A DNA stretch of 64,000 nt from Scatomonas sp963930955 (GTDB lineage: Bacteria > Bacillota > Clostridia > Lachnospirales > Lachnospiraceae). Below, piece after piece: positions 29,738 to 37,683 of this stretch; within the stretch, counting starts at the first letter, position 1; each line of letters begins with the position of its first letter. The notes beneath the pieces were generated by a model. That model was not told where the DNA came from. It was given only the letters and a program-made list of their open reading frames with translations, and did not search any database. Location: NCBI GenBank assembly GCA_963930955.1, contig OZ006967.1, positions 1,116,001 through 1,180,000 on the forward strand, in the 5' to 3' direction. Position numbers and translations under genes: made by a program.

Positions 29738-30481
29738 ATGGATGCAGTAGAACGTTTGCAGAAGATCATTGATGAACACGAGAATCTTGTTTTTTTTGGA
29801 GGCGCCGGAGTATCTACAGAAAGCGGGATCCCGGATTTCCGCAGCGTGGACGGGCTGTACCATCAGACCTATGACTATCCGCCGGAAGAGATTTTGAGCC
29901 ACAGCTTTTTTGTGCGGAATCCGGAATATTTTTTCCGCTTTTATCAGGATAAAATGCTGGCCCTGGACGCGAAACCCAACGCGGCACATCGGAAGCTGGC
30001 GGAACTGGAGGCTGCGGGAAAGCTGAAAGCGGTAATCACTCAGAATATAGACGGACTTCATCAGATGGCGGGAAGCAGAAACGTTCTGGAACTGCATGGA
30101 AGCGTACACAGAAATTACTGTGTAAAGTGCGGCGCTTTCTATGACGCGGCTTATATGAAAGCGGCTTCCGGAGTGCCAAGATGCGAAAAGTGCGGAGGCA
30201 TTATTAAACCGGATGTGGTGCTGTACGAAGAAAGTTTGGATCAGAAAACCCTGCGGGAGTCTGTTTTGGCTATATCCAGAGCCCAGGTCCTGATCGTAGG
30301 CGGAACTTCTCTGGTTGTATATCCGGCGGCAGGACTACTGCAGTATTTTCAGGGGAAAGCGCTGGTAGTCATCAACAAAGGCGCCACCTCTGCAGACCAG
30401 AGCGCCGACCTGGTAATCAATGAGCCCATCGGCCGGATCCTGGATCAGATCCGACTGGAGGGCGGCCCAATGGCGGGGTGA
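29738..30481 (+). CDS. cobB: NAD-dependent protein deacylase (sirtuin)
   Basis: This 247-residue Sir2-family enzyme removes acyl groups from lysines using NAD. The motifs GGAGVSTESGIPDFRS, TQNIDGLHQMAGS and the catalytic His in LELHGSV are present. Four zinc-binding Cys occur as CVKCGAFY and CEKCGG. GTSLVVYPAAGL binds the cofactor. The length is typical of bacterial sirtuins. The start follows AAGGAGG. The DUF951 gene begins 5 bp after the stop. Confidence 0.95.
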   Translation: MDAVERLQKIIDEHENLVFFGGAGVSTESGIPDFRSVDGLYHQTYDYPPEEILSHSFFVRNPEYFFRFYQDKMLALDAKPNAAHRKLAELEAAGKLKAVITQNIDGLHQMAGSRNVLELHGSVHRNYCVKCGAFYDAAYMKAASGVPRCEKCGGIIKPDVVLYEESLDQKTLRESVLAISRAQVLIVGGTSLVVYPAAGLLQYFQGKALVVINKGATSADQSADLVINEPIGRILDQIRLEGGPMAG

Positions 30482-30486
30482 CGTCT

Positions 30487-30675
30487 ATGATATATGAGGT
30501 GGGTGATATCGTTAAATTAAAGAAACCGCATCCCTGCGGCAGCTGTGAATGGGAAATTCTGCGGGTGGGGGCTGATTTCCGGCTGAAATGTACCGGATGC
30601 GGCCACCAGATTATGACTCCTCGGAAACAGGTGGAAAAAAACACCCGGGGACTCCGGAAAAAAGGGGAAAATTGA
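30487..30675 (+). CDS. DUF951 family protein
   Basis: This 62-residue protein shows the family signature VKLKKPHPCGSCEWEILRVG followed by LKCTGCGHQIM. Two Cys pairs suggest a small zinc-binding or RNA-binding beta fold. It commonly lies near ssb, rpsF or dnaB genes in Clostridia, which fits here. I chose the ATG at 30487; an earlier in-frame ATG at 30478 overlaps the sirtuin stop. Confidence 0.9.
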   Translation: MIYEVGDIVKLKKPHPCGSCEWEILRVGADFRLKCTGCGHQIMTPRKQVEKNTRGLRKKGEN

Positions 30676-30700
30676 CTTTTACAGCTGTGTATGGTATGAT
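30672..30700 (+). promoter_or_regulatory. Promoter of ssb
   Basis: TTGACT (30672-30677), a 17-bp spacer and TATGAT (30695-30700), beginning at the stop codon of the DUF951 gene and ending 47 bp before the ssb start. Confidence 0.75.
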
Positions 30701-30747
30701 AGACATCCGTAATATACAATAAATTGAAATGCACAGAGGGAATAAAA

Positions 30748-31221
30748 ATGAATAAAGTAATTCTCATGGGAAGATTGACAAGAGATCCGGATATCCGTTA
30801 TTCCGCCGGGGAAAACGCCACAGCCGTGGCAAGATACACCCTGGCAGTGGATCGGAGATTCAGAAGAGACGGAGAGCAGACAGCGGATTTTATCAGCTGT
30901 GTGGCCTTTGGAAGAAGCGCGGAGTTTGCTGAAAAATATTTTCACCAGGGAATCCGTATTGTGGTCAGCGGACGGATTCAGACGGGAAGCTATACAAACC
31001 GGGAGGGTGTAAAGGTGTACACCACCGATGTAGTAGTGGAAGAGCAGGAGTTCGCTGAGAGCAAGAGCGCCAGCGCGGAGAACAGCGCAGGTTTCCAGGC
31101 CTCTTACCGCCAGACCTCCGGTCCGGCCCCTGCAGCGCCGGCTCCGGCTCCCGCACCGGCATCTGCGGACGGATTTATGAACATTCCGGATGGAATTGAC
31201 GAAGAACTGCCTTTTAACTAA
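30748..31221 (+). CDS. ssb: Single-stranded DNA-binding protein
   Basis: This 157-residue protein has an OB fold (NKVILMGRLTRDPDIRY, FISCVAFGRSAEFAEKY, GRIQTGSYTNREG), then an Ala/Pro-rich linker, and the acidic C-terminal tip DEELPFN that binds partner proteins. It coats single-stranded DNA in replication and repair. It starts at 30748 after GAGGGA. It stands apart from rpsF and rpsR, its usual neighbours. Confidence 0.95.
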   Translation: MNKVILMGRLTRDPDIRYSAGENATAVARYTLAVDRRFRRDGEQTADFISCVAFGRSAEFAEKYFHQGIRIVVSGRIQTGSYTNREGVKVYTTDVVVEEQEFAESKSASAENSAGFQASYRQTSGPAPAAPAPAPAPASADGFMNIPDGIDEELPFN

Positions 31222-31388
31222 GAAAAGTTTTGGCAGAGGACACAGTTTAAATGATACGGATTTAGTAAAGGGTGGCTGGATGCTGCTGCGCAGCAGCCGG
31301 TCACCCTGTCTGCCATGAATACGGGCTGCCGCGCTTTCCGGTTTCGGACCGGGATTTTAAGGGGCAGAGTTTATATGGGAGCAGTATT

Positions 31389-33449
31389 ATGAATAGATCC
31401 ATTTCAAAAATGAGATTAACAGGACGTCTGCAGAGTTATCTGCGCTGGCCCCTCTGGATGATACTGGTGCTTGCGGGCATAAACGTAGTTGTGTATTTTC
31501 TGGATGTTGAAGCGGGAGCGCTGATCAGCTGCGGCGTTGTTATTTATGCGGCGGCGGCCTTGCTGCTTTACCGCAGAAAACAGGCTTCGGTATTTAATGA
31601 TCTGATTACTTTTGCGGCTCAATACGGACAGATACAGAGGCAGCTTCTGGCGGACTTTTCCCTTCCCTATGCCATTATGGATCACCAGGGAAAAATCCTG
31701 TGGTTTAACACGGCTTTTGCCCAGCTCAGCGGCAGAGACCGCAGAGGGTACCGGAAATCCATAACGAATATTTTTTCGGAAATCACCCAGGATAAATTTC
31801 CGCAGCCGGGAGAGGAACTCAATTATTCTCTCTCCTATCAGCGCAGGGATTACCGGATCTATATTAAGTATATCAATATCGATGGCCTGATTCAGAATTC
31901 GGAACTTCTGGAGATGGAACCCTCCAGTGAGGCCTGCCTCTATGCGGTTTACCTGGCAGACGAAACGCAGCTCAACGAGTATATACAGAAATATCAGGAC
32001 GAAACCATGGTTACAGGGCTGATCTATCTGGATAATTACGAAGAGGCCCTGGAGAGCGTAGAAGAAGTAAGGCGTTCTCTTTTGTCTGCCCTTCTGGATC
32101 GGAAGATTAATAAATATTTCAGCGAGATTGACGGCCTGGTAAAAAAGTTTGAAAAAGATAAATATTTTCTGGTTATGCGGACAGGGTCTCTGGCAAAATT
32201 AAAAGAGATGAAGTTCAGTATCCTCCAGGAAGTAAAAACAGTCAATATCGGCAATGAGATGGCGGTTACCATCAGTATTGGAATCGGCGCCGGCAGCAGC
32301 AGCTACGGGAAAAATTCCGAATATGCCCGGATTGCCATTGATCTGGCCCTGGGAAGAGGCGGAGACCAGGTGGTGATCAAGGAAGGCGAAAAGATTTCTT
32401 ATTTCGGCGGAAAATCCCAGGCGGTAGAGAAGAATACCCGTGTAAAGGCCCGTGTAAAGGCCCATGCCATGAAAGAGTTTATGGACAGCAAGGAAAAAGT
32501 CGTGGTGATGGGACACAAGATCATAGATGTAGATTCTTTCGGAGCTGCCGTAGGAATCTATCGAGCGGCAAAAACGCTGAACAAGAGAACCCATATTGTC
32601 ATTGATAATGTTACGTCCTCGATCCGGCCCCTGATGCAGGCTTTTTATCAGAATCCGGACTATGATGCCCATATGTTTGTTAACTGTGCGGAAGCCCGGG
32701 AGATCGTAGACGACAATACCCTGGTGGTGGTGGTAGATACCAATAAGCCCAGCTATACGGAGTGCGAGGATCTGCTGTATCAGACTAAAACCATTGTTGT
32801 GCTGGATCATCACCGGCAGGGCAGCGAGGTGATCCGCAATTCTGTTTTGTCTTATATAGAACCTTACGCCTCCTCGGCCTGCGAGATGGTGGCGGAGATC
32901 CTGCAGTATTTTACAGAAGGGGTTCGGATCCGCAATATCGAGGCGGATGCTCTTTATGCCGGGATTATGGTAGATACCGATAATTTCCTGCAGAAGACGG
33001 GGGTGCGGACTTTTGAAGCGGCAGCCTTTCTGCGTCGCTGCGGAGCGGATGTGACCCGGGTGCGGAAATTATTCCGGGAAGATATGAATGATTACCGGGC
33101 CAGAGGAGAAGCGATCCGGAATGCGGAACTTTTCCGGGAAAGCTTTGCCATTTCTGTCTGTCCCAGTGATTATGTAGAAAGTCCTACGGTAGTGGGAGCC
33201 CAGGCGGCCAACGAGCTGCTGAACATTGTGGGTGTAAAAGCCTCTTTTGTTCTGACGGAATATAAAGGTGTTATTTATATCAGCGCCCGGGCCATCGATG
33301 AAGTTAATGTACAGATCATCATGGAACGTATGGGCGGAGGCGGCCATCTGAATATTGCCGGCTGCCAGCTGGAGAAAAAATCTCTGGAGGAAGCAAAGTC
33401 GTATTTGAAAGAAACTCTGGCGGAAATGCTGGAGGGAGGAGAAATATAG
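31389..33449 (+). CDS. gdpP: Cyclic-di-AMP phosphodiesterase GdpP
   Basis: This 686-residue membrane enzyme degrades c-di-AMP. Two membrane segments (about residues 20-60) are followed by a PAS-like domain, a degenerate GGDEF domain (TISIGIGAGSSSYGKNSEYARIA), and a DHH-DHHA1 phosphodiesterase. The DHH motifs are VVMGHKIIDVDSFG near residue 370, VVDTNKPS, VVLDHHRQG near 470 and GGGGHLNIAG near 650. It starts at 31389 after GGGAGC. The gdpP-rplI-dnaB order is the classic Firmicutes arrangement, and rplI begins 1 bp after its stop. Confidence 0.96.
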   Translation: MNRSISKMRLTGRLQSYLRWPLWMILVLAGINVVVYFLDVEAGALISCGVVIYAAAALLLYRRKQASVFNDLITFAAQYGQIQRQLLADFSLPYAIMDHQGKILWFNTAFAQLSGRDRRGYRKSITNIFSEITQDKFPQPGEELNYSLSYQRRDYRIYIKYINIDGLIQNSELLEMEPSSEACLYAVYLADETQLNEYIQKYQDETMVTGLIYLDNYEEALESVEEVRRSLLSALLDRKINKYFSEIDGLVKKFEKDKYFLVMRTGSLAKLKEMKFSILQEVKTVNIGNEMAVTISIGIGAGSSSYGKNSEYARIAIDLALGRGGDQVVIKEGEKISYFGGKSQAVEKNTRVKARVKAHAMKEFMDSKEKVVVMGHKIIDVDSFGAAVGIYRAAKTLNKRTHIVIDNVTSSIRPLMQAFYQNPDYDAHMFVNCAEAREIVDDNTLVVVVDTNKPSYTECEDLLYQTKTIVVLDHHRQGSEVIRNSVLSYIEPYASSACEMVAEILQYFTEGVRIRNIEADALYAGIMVDTDNFLQKTGVRTFEAAAFLRRCGADVTRVRKLFREDMNDYRARGEAIRNAELFRESFAISVCPSDYVESPTVVGAQAANELLNIVGVKASFVLTEYKGVIYISARAIDEVNVQIIMERMGGGGHLNIAGCQLEKKSLEEAKSYLKETLAEMLEGGEI

Positions 33450-33450
33450 T

Positions 33451-33897
33451 ATGAAGATTATTTTGTTGGAAGATGTAAAATCACTGGGTAAAAAAGGTGA
33501 AATTGTAAATGTAAGCGACGGATACGCCAGAAATATGCTGCTTCCCAAGAAGCTGGGTGTTCCGGCCACCCCTAAAAACCTTAATGACCTGAAACTGCAG
33601 AAGGCCCATGAAGAAAAGGTGGCCAAGGAAGTTCTGGAGGCGGCTCGGGAACTGGCAGAAAAACTGAACGCCGCTGAGGTTTCTGTCTCTGTTAAGACCG
33701 GAGAGGGCGGAAGAGTTTTCGGATCCGTCTCCGGCAAAGAGATTGCGGAGGCTGCCAGAGAGCAGCTGGGAATTGAACTGGATAAGAAAAAACTGGTGCT
33801 GGATGGAACGATCCGTGAATTAGGTACTGCGGAAGTGGCGGTAAAACTGCATCCCCAGGTAACAGCGAAACTGAAGGTACATGTAAGAGAAGCATAG
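33451..33897 (+). CDS. rplI: Ribosomal protein L9
   Basis: This 148-residue large-subunit protein has the N-domain signature VKSLGKKGEIVNVSDGYARNML and a long connecting helix leading to the C-domain (FGSVSGKEIAEA...). Length and motifs are normal. It starts at once after gdpP and ends 10 bp before dnaB, with GGAGGAG in the end of gdpP as ribosome site. Confidence 0.97.
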   Translation: MKIILLEDVKSLGKKGEIVNVSDGYARNMLLPKKLGVPATPKNLNDLKLQKAHEEKVAKEVLEAARELAEKLNAAEVSVSVKTGEGGRVFGSVSGKEIAEAAREQLGIELDKKKLVLDGTIRELGTAEVAVKLHPQVTAKLKVHVREA

Positions 33898-33907
33898 GAG
33901 GAAACTC

Positions 33908-35248
33908 ATGGAGGAGGCGCTGATTAAAAGAATACTTCCCCACAGCGTGGAAGCCGAGCAGTCTGTGATCGGTTCCATGCTTATGGGCAGGGAAGCAATC
34001 GTGGTTGCCTCTGAGATGCTTACCAGCGAAGATTTTTATCAGCGGCAGTACGGAATTGTGTTTGATGCCATGGTAGACCTTTTTAATGAGGGGAAAGCCG
34101 TGGATGTTGTGACTCTTCAGAACCGTCTGCGGGAAATGGATGTACCTCCGGAGATATCGGGACTGGAATTTGTCAGAGATCTTCTGAATGCAGTCCCTAC
34201 CTCTGCCAATATCCGCTACTATGCCACCATTGTCAGCGAAAAAGCGGTTCTGCGCCGCCTGATCCGTCTGACAGAGGAAATTGAAAACCAATGTTACCTG
34301 AACCGGGAACCGGTGGAAGAGATTCTGGAAAACACAGAGAAAAAAATGTTTCAGCTTCTTCAGCAAAGGGATTCCGGGGATATGGTTCCCATCCGCCAGG
34401 TGGTCATGGATACGCTGGAAAATATCGAACGCGCATCCAAAACCAAGGGGAATGTAACCGGTCTGGCCACCGGATTTACCGACCTGGATTATAAAACCTC
34501 CGGTTTTCAAAATTCAGATCTGATTTTGGTAGCGGCGCGTCCCTCTATGGGAAAGACGGCATTTGTCCTGAACATTGCTCAGTATATGGCCTTTAAACAG
34601 AATTTGTCCGTAGCCATTTTCAGTCTGGAAATGTCCAAGCAGCAATTGATGAATCGTTTGCTGTCCATGGAATCCAGGGTGAATTCACAGAGCATGCGGA
34701 CGGGCAATCTGAAAGATGAGGATTGGGGCAAGCTCATTGAGAGTGCCGGCCTTATTGGGGAATCCAGGCTGATCATTGACGATACGCCGGGAATTACAGT
34801 TCGGGAATTGCGCTCAAAATGCAGAAAATATAAACTGGAGCACGGGCTGGATATCATTATGATCGATTACCTGCAGCTCATGAGCGGCGGGGGGAGAGGC
34901 AGCGATTCCAGGCAGCAGGAGATTTCAGAAATTTCCCGCTCTCTGAAAGCCCTTGCCCGGGAACTGAACGTTCCGGTGGTTGCCCTTTCCCAGCTGAGCC
35001 GGGCGGTGGAGAGCAGAACCGACCACCGGCCCATGCTTTCGGATCTGCGGGAATCCGGCGCCATCGAACAGGATGCGGATGTGGTGATGTTTATTTACCG
35101 GGATGATTATTACCATAAGGATTCAGAAATGAAAGGGGTAGCGGAGATTATTATTGCGAAGCAGAGAAACGGCCCCATCGGAACCATTAATCTGGTCTGG
35201 CTGCCGGACTATACAAAATTTATGAATCTGGAGCAGGGAAGAAAATAG
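33908..35248 (+). CDS. dnaB: Replicative DNA helicase DnaB
   Basis: This 446-residue hexameric helicase unwinds the chromosome at the fork. The N-terminal domain opens with PHSVEAEQSVIGSML. The RecA-like domain has Walker A AARPSMGKTAF near residue 207, SLEMSKQQL, and the Walker B region IIMIDYLQLMSG. The DnaB C-terminal motifs SQLSRAVESR and DLRESGAIEQDAD are intact. The TAG stop forms the first three bases of the MITE-like repeat that follows. Confidence 0.97.
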   Translation: MEEALIKRILPHSVEAEQSVIGSMLMGREAIVVASEMLTSEDFYQRQYGIVFDAMVDLFNEGKAVDVVTLQNRLREMDVPPEISGLEFVRDLLNAVPTSANIRYYATIVSEKAVLRRLIRLTEEIENQCYLNREPVEEILENTEKKMFQLLQQRDSGDMVPIRQVVMDTLENIERASKTKGNVTGLATGFTDLDYKTSGFQNSDLILVAARPSMGKTAFVLNIAQYMAFKQNLSVAIFSLEMSKQQLMNRLLSMESRVNSQSMRTGNLKDEDWGKLIESAGLIGESRLIIDDTPGITVRELRSKCRKYKLEHGLDIIMIDYLQLMSGGGRGSDSRQQEISEISRSLKALARELNVPVVALSQLSRAVESRTDHRPMLSDLRESGAIEQDADVVMFIYRDDYYHKDSEMKGVAEIIIAKQRNGPIGTINLVWLPDYTKFMNLEQGRK

Positions 35249-35524
35249 CATCAGTGTACAAGGGGCAACACGCTCCAAACCGCGTAATTTCGGTGATTTT
35301 CTGTGTTATCCTCAATCGGCGTACGTCCAGTACGCCTCTATCGTCTGCCTTGAAAATCACCGAAATTCCTGCGGTTGGAGTCTTCGAGTCGTGAAGGTGC
35401 TGATTTGAGCCCCTTCAAGGCACTTGATCGACGCGTACAGAGACGTACGCGGAGGGAAAGTAACGCAGAAGGAGCTCAAATCAGCCCTTCAACGACCGTA
35501 TTGTCCCCTTGTACACTGATGCTA
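35246..35524. mobile_element. MITE-like element with 20-bp perfect terminal inverted repeats
   Basis: The terminal repeats TAGCATCAGTGTACAAGGGG (35246-35265) and its exact complement (35505-35524) bound a 279-bp element with no plausible transposase gene. Inside are two large hairpins. One has arms at about 35272-35297 and 35357-35387, with an inner GGCGTAC/GTACGCC. The other has arms GCTGATTTGAGC/GCTCAAATCAGC (35399-35410, 35473-35484) and an inner GCGTAC/GTACGC. Such a layout suggests a non-autonomous element moved by a transposase elsewhere. The start of a further repeat core (CCGTGTACAAA) follows at 35529-35539. Confidence 0.75.
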
Positions 35525-35688
35525 GAGTCCGTGTACAAAGCAGTCGGCAAGATATGGGCCGGCTGTTTTTTTACGGCGGCGCGGAGTTTGTCGAACGAAA
35601 TTTATTGTGTTGCCCTGCCGGGATGATATAATAAAAACAGATGTCCGGTATGCCGGATATTCCGGAATTGCAGGGAAGGGGTAGGTTT

Positions 35689-36126
35689 ATGGAGCAGACC
35701 AGATATTCCGTAGCTGAGGCATCCGCGCTGCTGGGTGAAAAGTCTTCTGCCCTCAGATATTGGGAAGAACAATTTGGACTGAACATAAGAAGAAATGACC
35801 GGGGAAGCAGAAGCTATACAGAGAAAGACCTGAGAATTTTTTTCTGTATCCGGGAACTGAAGAGAAAAGGACTGCAGCTGAAAGAAATCGCCGTCCTGCT
35901 TCCGCTTCTGGTCCGGGAAGCGGAAGGACCGGAGGAGAGAGCCAGGGAAACCAGGTTTTACCAGCTGTTGGAGAGGGTTCTGCGGGAACTGAGGAATAAA
36001 ACCCGTCAGGAGGAGCGATACCGAAAGGTGGATGCAGCCATCCGCCAGCGTCAGATAGCCAGAAAACAGGTGGCGGTAACCGAAGAACAGCGGGAGGGAG
36101 AAAAGAAAAAGCGGCAGGCAAGATAA
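35689..36126 (+). CDS. MerR-family transcriptional regulator
   Basis: This 145-residue protein has a winged helix-turn-helix at the N-terminus (YSVAEASALLGEKSSALRYWEEQFGL, then RSYTEKDLRIFFCIRELKRKGLQLKEI). A helical, highly charged coiled-coil region makes up the second half. It lacks a recognisable ligand domain. The W in RYWE suits the MlrA/DNA-binding MerR subgroup. The start at 35689 follows GGGAAGGGG. Its last codons overlap the terminator of the convergent ferredoxin gene. Confidence 0.85.
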   Translation: MEQTRYSVAEASALLGEKSSALRYWEEQFGLNIRRNDRGSRSYTEKDLRIFFCIRELKRKGLQLKEIAVLLPLLVREAEGPEERARETRFYQLLERVLRELRNKTRQEERYRKVDAAIRQRQIARKQVAVTEEQREGEKKKRQAR

Positions 36127-36139
36127 ACTTGTCTGCCGC
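36104..36139 (-). terminator. Terminator of the ferredoxin gene, inside the merR 3' end
   Basis: GCGGCAGGCAAG (36111-36122) pairs with CTTGTCTGCCGC (36128-36139) with one mismatch. On the minus strand a TTTTTCTTTT tract follows. The merR stop codon lies in the loop. Confidence 0.8.
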
Positions 36140-36155
36140 TGGCAATTCGGCTGGA

Positions 36156-36326
36156 TTATTCAGCGGAAATTGCGCCTGTGGGACATGCAGCTTCGCAGGA
36201 ACCGCAATCTACGCAGGCATCTGCATCGATTACGTACTTTCCATCGCCCTCGCTGATTGCGTCAACCGGGCATTCGCTTACACAGGTTCCGCAGGATACA
36301 CATTCATCAGAAATTACATGTGCCAT
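36156..36326 (-). CDS. fdx: Small 2[4Fe-4S] ferredoxin
   Basis: The 56-residue protein has two classic clusters of four Cys: CVSCGTCVSECP and CVDCGSCEAACP. It is a clostridial-type electron carrier for low-potential reactions. Translation starts at the ATG at 36326 after AAGGAGG. It converges on merR, and its terminator lies in the merR end. Its own promoter should lie in 36340-36420. Confidence 0.95.
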   Translation of the reverse strand: MAHVISDECVSCGTCVSECPVDAISEGDGKYVIDADACVDCGSCEAACPTGAISAE

Positions 36327-36460
36327 CGTTATATCCTCCTTACAAAATAGTGCTGTGACTGTAAACCCCTCATCTTGGGTCCTATGCCCATTCTAATATA
36401 AGTTTTTGGAGAATACAAGTATAAAAATAGAAACATTGGCGCGGAAAAAGCTGGTTGCCC

Positions 36461-36489
36461 TTGCGCAAGGGGAAAAAAGGTATTATAAT
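36461..36489 (+). promoter_or_regulatory. Promoter of the DUF1858 gene
   Basis: TTGCGC (36461-36466), a 17-bp spacer and TATAAT (36484-36489), 30 bp before the start codon. Confidence 0.65.
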
Positions 36490-36518
36490 GGGAGCGAAAA
36501 AAGAAGGAGGACTTTACC

Positions 36519-36722
36519 ATGGCGAAAGTGACGAAGGATACAACAATCGGCGAGATGCTTCAGCTGGATCAGAATATTGCAATTATCTTAATGAGAGCGG
36601 GTATGCACTGCATCGGTTGTCCCTCTTCTCAGGGAGAATCACTGGCGGAGGCAGCTATGGTTCATGGCCTGGATGCGGATATCCTGGAAGCTCAGATCAA
36701 TGATTATCTGAGCCAGAAGTAA
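36519..36722 (+). CDS. DUF1858 domain protein
   Basis: This 67-residue protein matches DUF1858 with KDTTIGEMLQLDQNIAIILMRAGMHCIGCPSSQGESLAEAA. The CxxC pair could bind metal or act in redox. Such proteins occur alone or beside hybrid-cluster and disulfide enzymes. Function is unknown. It has its own promoter, AAGGAGG site and terminator. Confidence 0.9.
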   Translation: MAKVTKDTTIGEMLQLDQNIAIILMRAGMHCIGCPSSQGESLAEAAMVHGLDADILEAQINDYLSQK

Positions 36723-36751
36723 AGCGTTTTTAAAAACTGCTGTCAAGAAGA

Positions 36752-36787
36752 GCCTGGTTTTCCTCGTAAGGAAAAGCAGGCTTTTTT
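36752..36787 (+). terminator. Terminator after the DUF1858 gene
   Basis: GCCTGGTTTTCC pairs with GGAAAAGCAGGC (one mismatch), followed by six T residues. Confidence 0.88.
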
Positions 36788-36788
36788 G

Positions 36789-37547
36789 CTAAAATTGATG
36801 TTTTACCCGGAACCAGCAGGTGTAGGCATAAGAAAAACCAAGAGAATGGTAAAGCCGCAGGGCGGGCTGATTGTCCTCCACCACCTGCAGATAGGCCTTT
36901 GTGGCGCCCCGGAGCTGACCGTTCTGCAGGATGGTTCTGCAGATGGCCCGGGCGTAATGACGCCGCCGATAGTCGGGATGTACGTGAATGGCGTAAACGC
37001 CGATATATTCCCGATCCAGAATTCCCAGGCCGGTGGCGACAATTTTTTTGCCGTCATGGATGGAAACACAAATGGTTTCCTTGGGAATTGCACGATACAT
37101 GGAAGGAACCACCTGTTTATGCATGACGTTGGTGGTGCCTTTCAGGGAAAAAAGTGCCTGGATCCAGGCGTCAGGTATGAAATTGCTGACGTTTACCGGG
37201 ATGTCTTCCGGCATCAGGATTTTTTGTGTCAGAGACGCTGTCATGACGTGGGTGGTATGTTCCTGTATGTAACCCCGCCGAGACAGATCCCGGTCAAAGG
37301 ATTGGGGAAGCAGCGGTGAAATTTTAAAAATAGAAGGAGTTCCCCATTTTCTGTAAGCCTCCTCACAGTAAGCAATCTTGGTATCCAGAGGAAGGGAGGA
37401 GGCGCCGATCTGTTCTACACAGTTTGTCCGGTGGGTATAAAAATAGGAAAAACGCAGCAGCCACCCATCGTAGATCTGGATCTGATGGGAGGGCCATGCG
37501 TTCAGGGACAGGTCTTCAATTGTTTTAATTTGTGTTTTCATATGCAA
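36789..37547 (-). CDS. GNAT-family N-acetyltransferase
   Basis: This 252-residue protein carries the acetyl-CoA binding segment VYAIHVHPDYRRRHYARAIC near residue 185, and the later VVEDNQPALRLYHSLGFSYAY typical of GNAT enzymes. The N-terminal half is a second, degenerate GNAT-like region. The substrate is unknown. It lies alone, converging on the DUF1858 gene. Confidence 0.88.
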   Translation of the reverse strand: MHMKTQIKTIEDLSLNAWPSHQIQIYDGWLLRFSYFYTHRTNCVEQIGASSLPLDTKIAYCEEAYRKWGTPSIFKISPLLPQSFDRDLSRRGYIQEHTTHVMTASLTQKILMPEDIPVNVSNFIPDAWIQALFSLKGTTNVMHKQVVPSMYRAIPKETICVSIHDGKKIVATGLGILDREYIGVYAIHVHPDYRRRHYARAICRTILQNGQLRGATKAYLQVVEDNQPALRLYHSLGFSYAYTCWFRVKHQF

Positions 37548-37683
37548 AACCTCTCACGCTATTATAATATGCGGAGGAAAATCCTACAAGAGTCATTTGG
37601 TTTTCTTGCATAATTGGCGGAAAAGGGGTATAATGGCTCTGATATACCAAAATTACGAAAGCGAGATAAGGGGTAGATACAAA

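Noticed and set aside
36129..36396. Plus-strand ORFs opposite the ferredoxin
   Set aside because: The minus strand encodes a ferredoxin with eight correctly spaced Cys, a ribosome site and a terminator.
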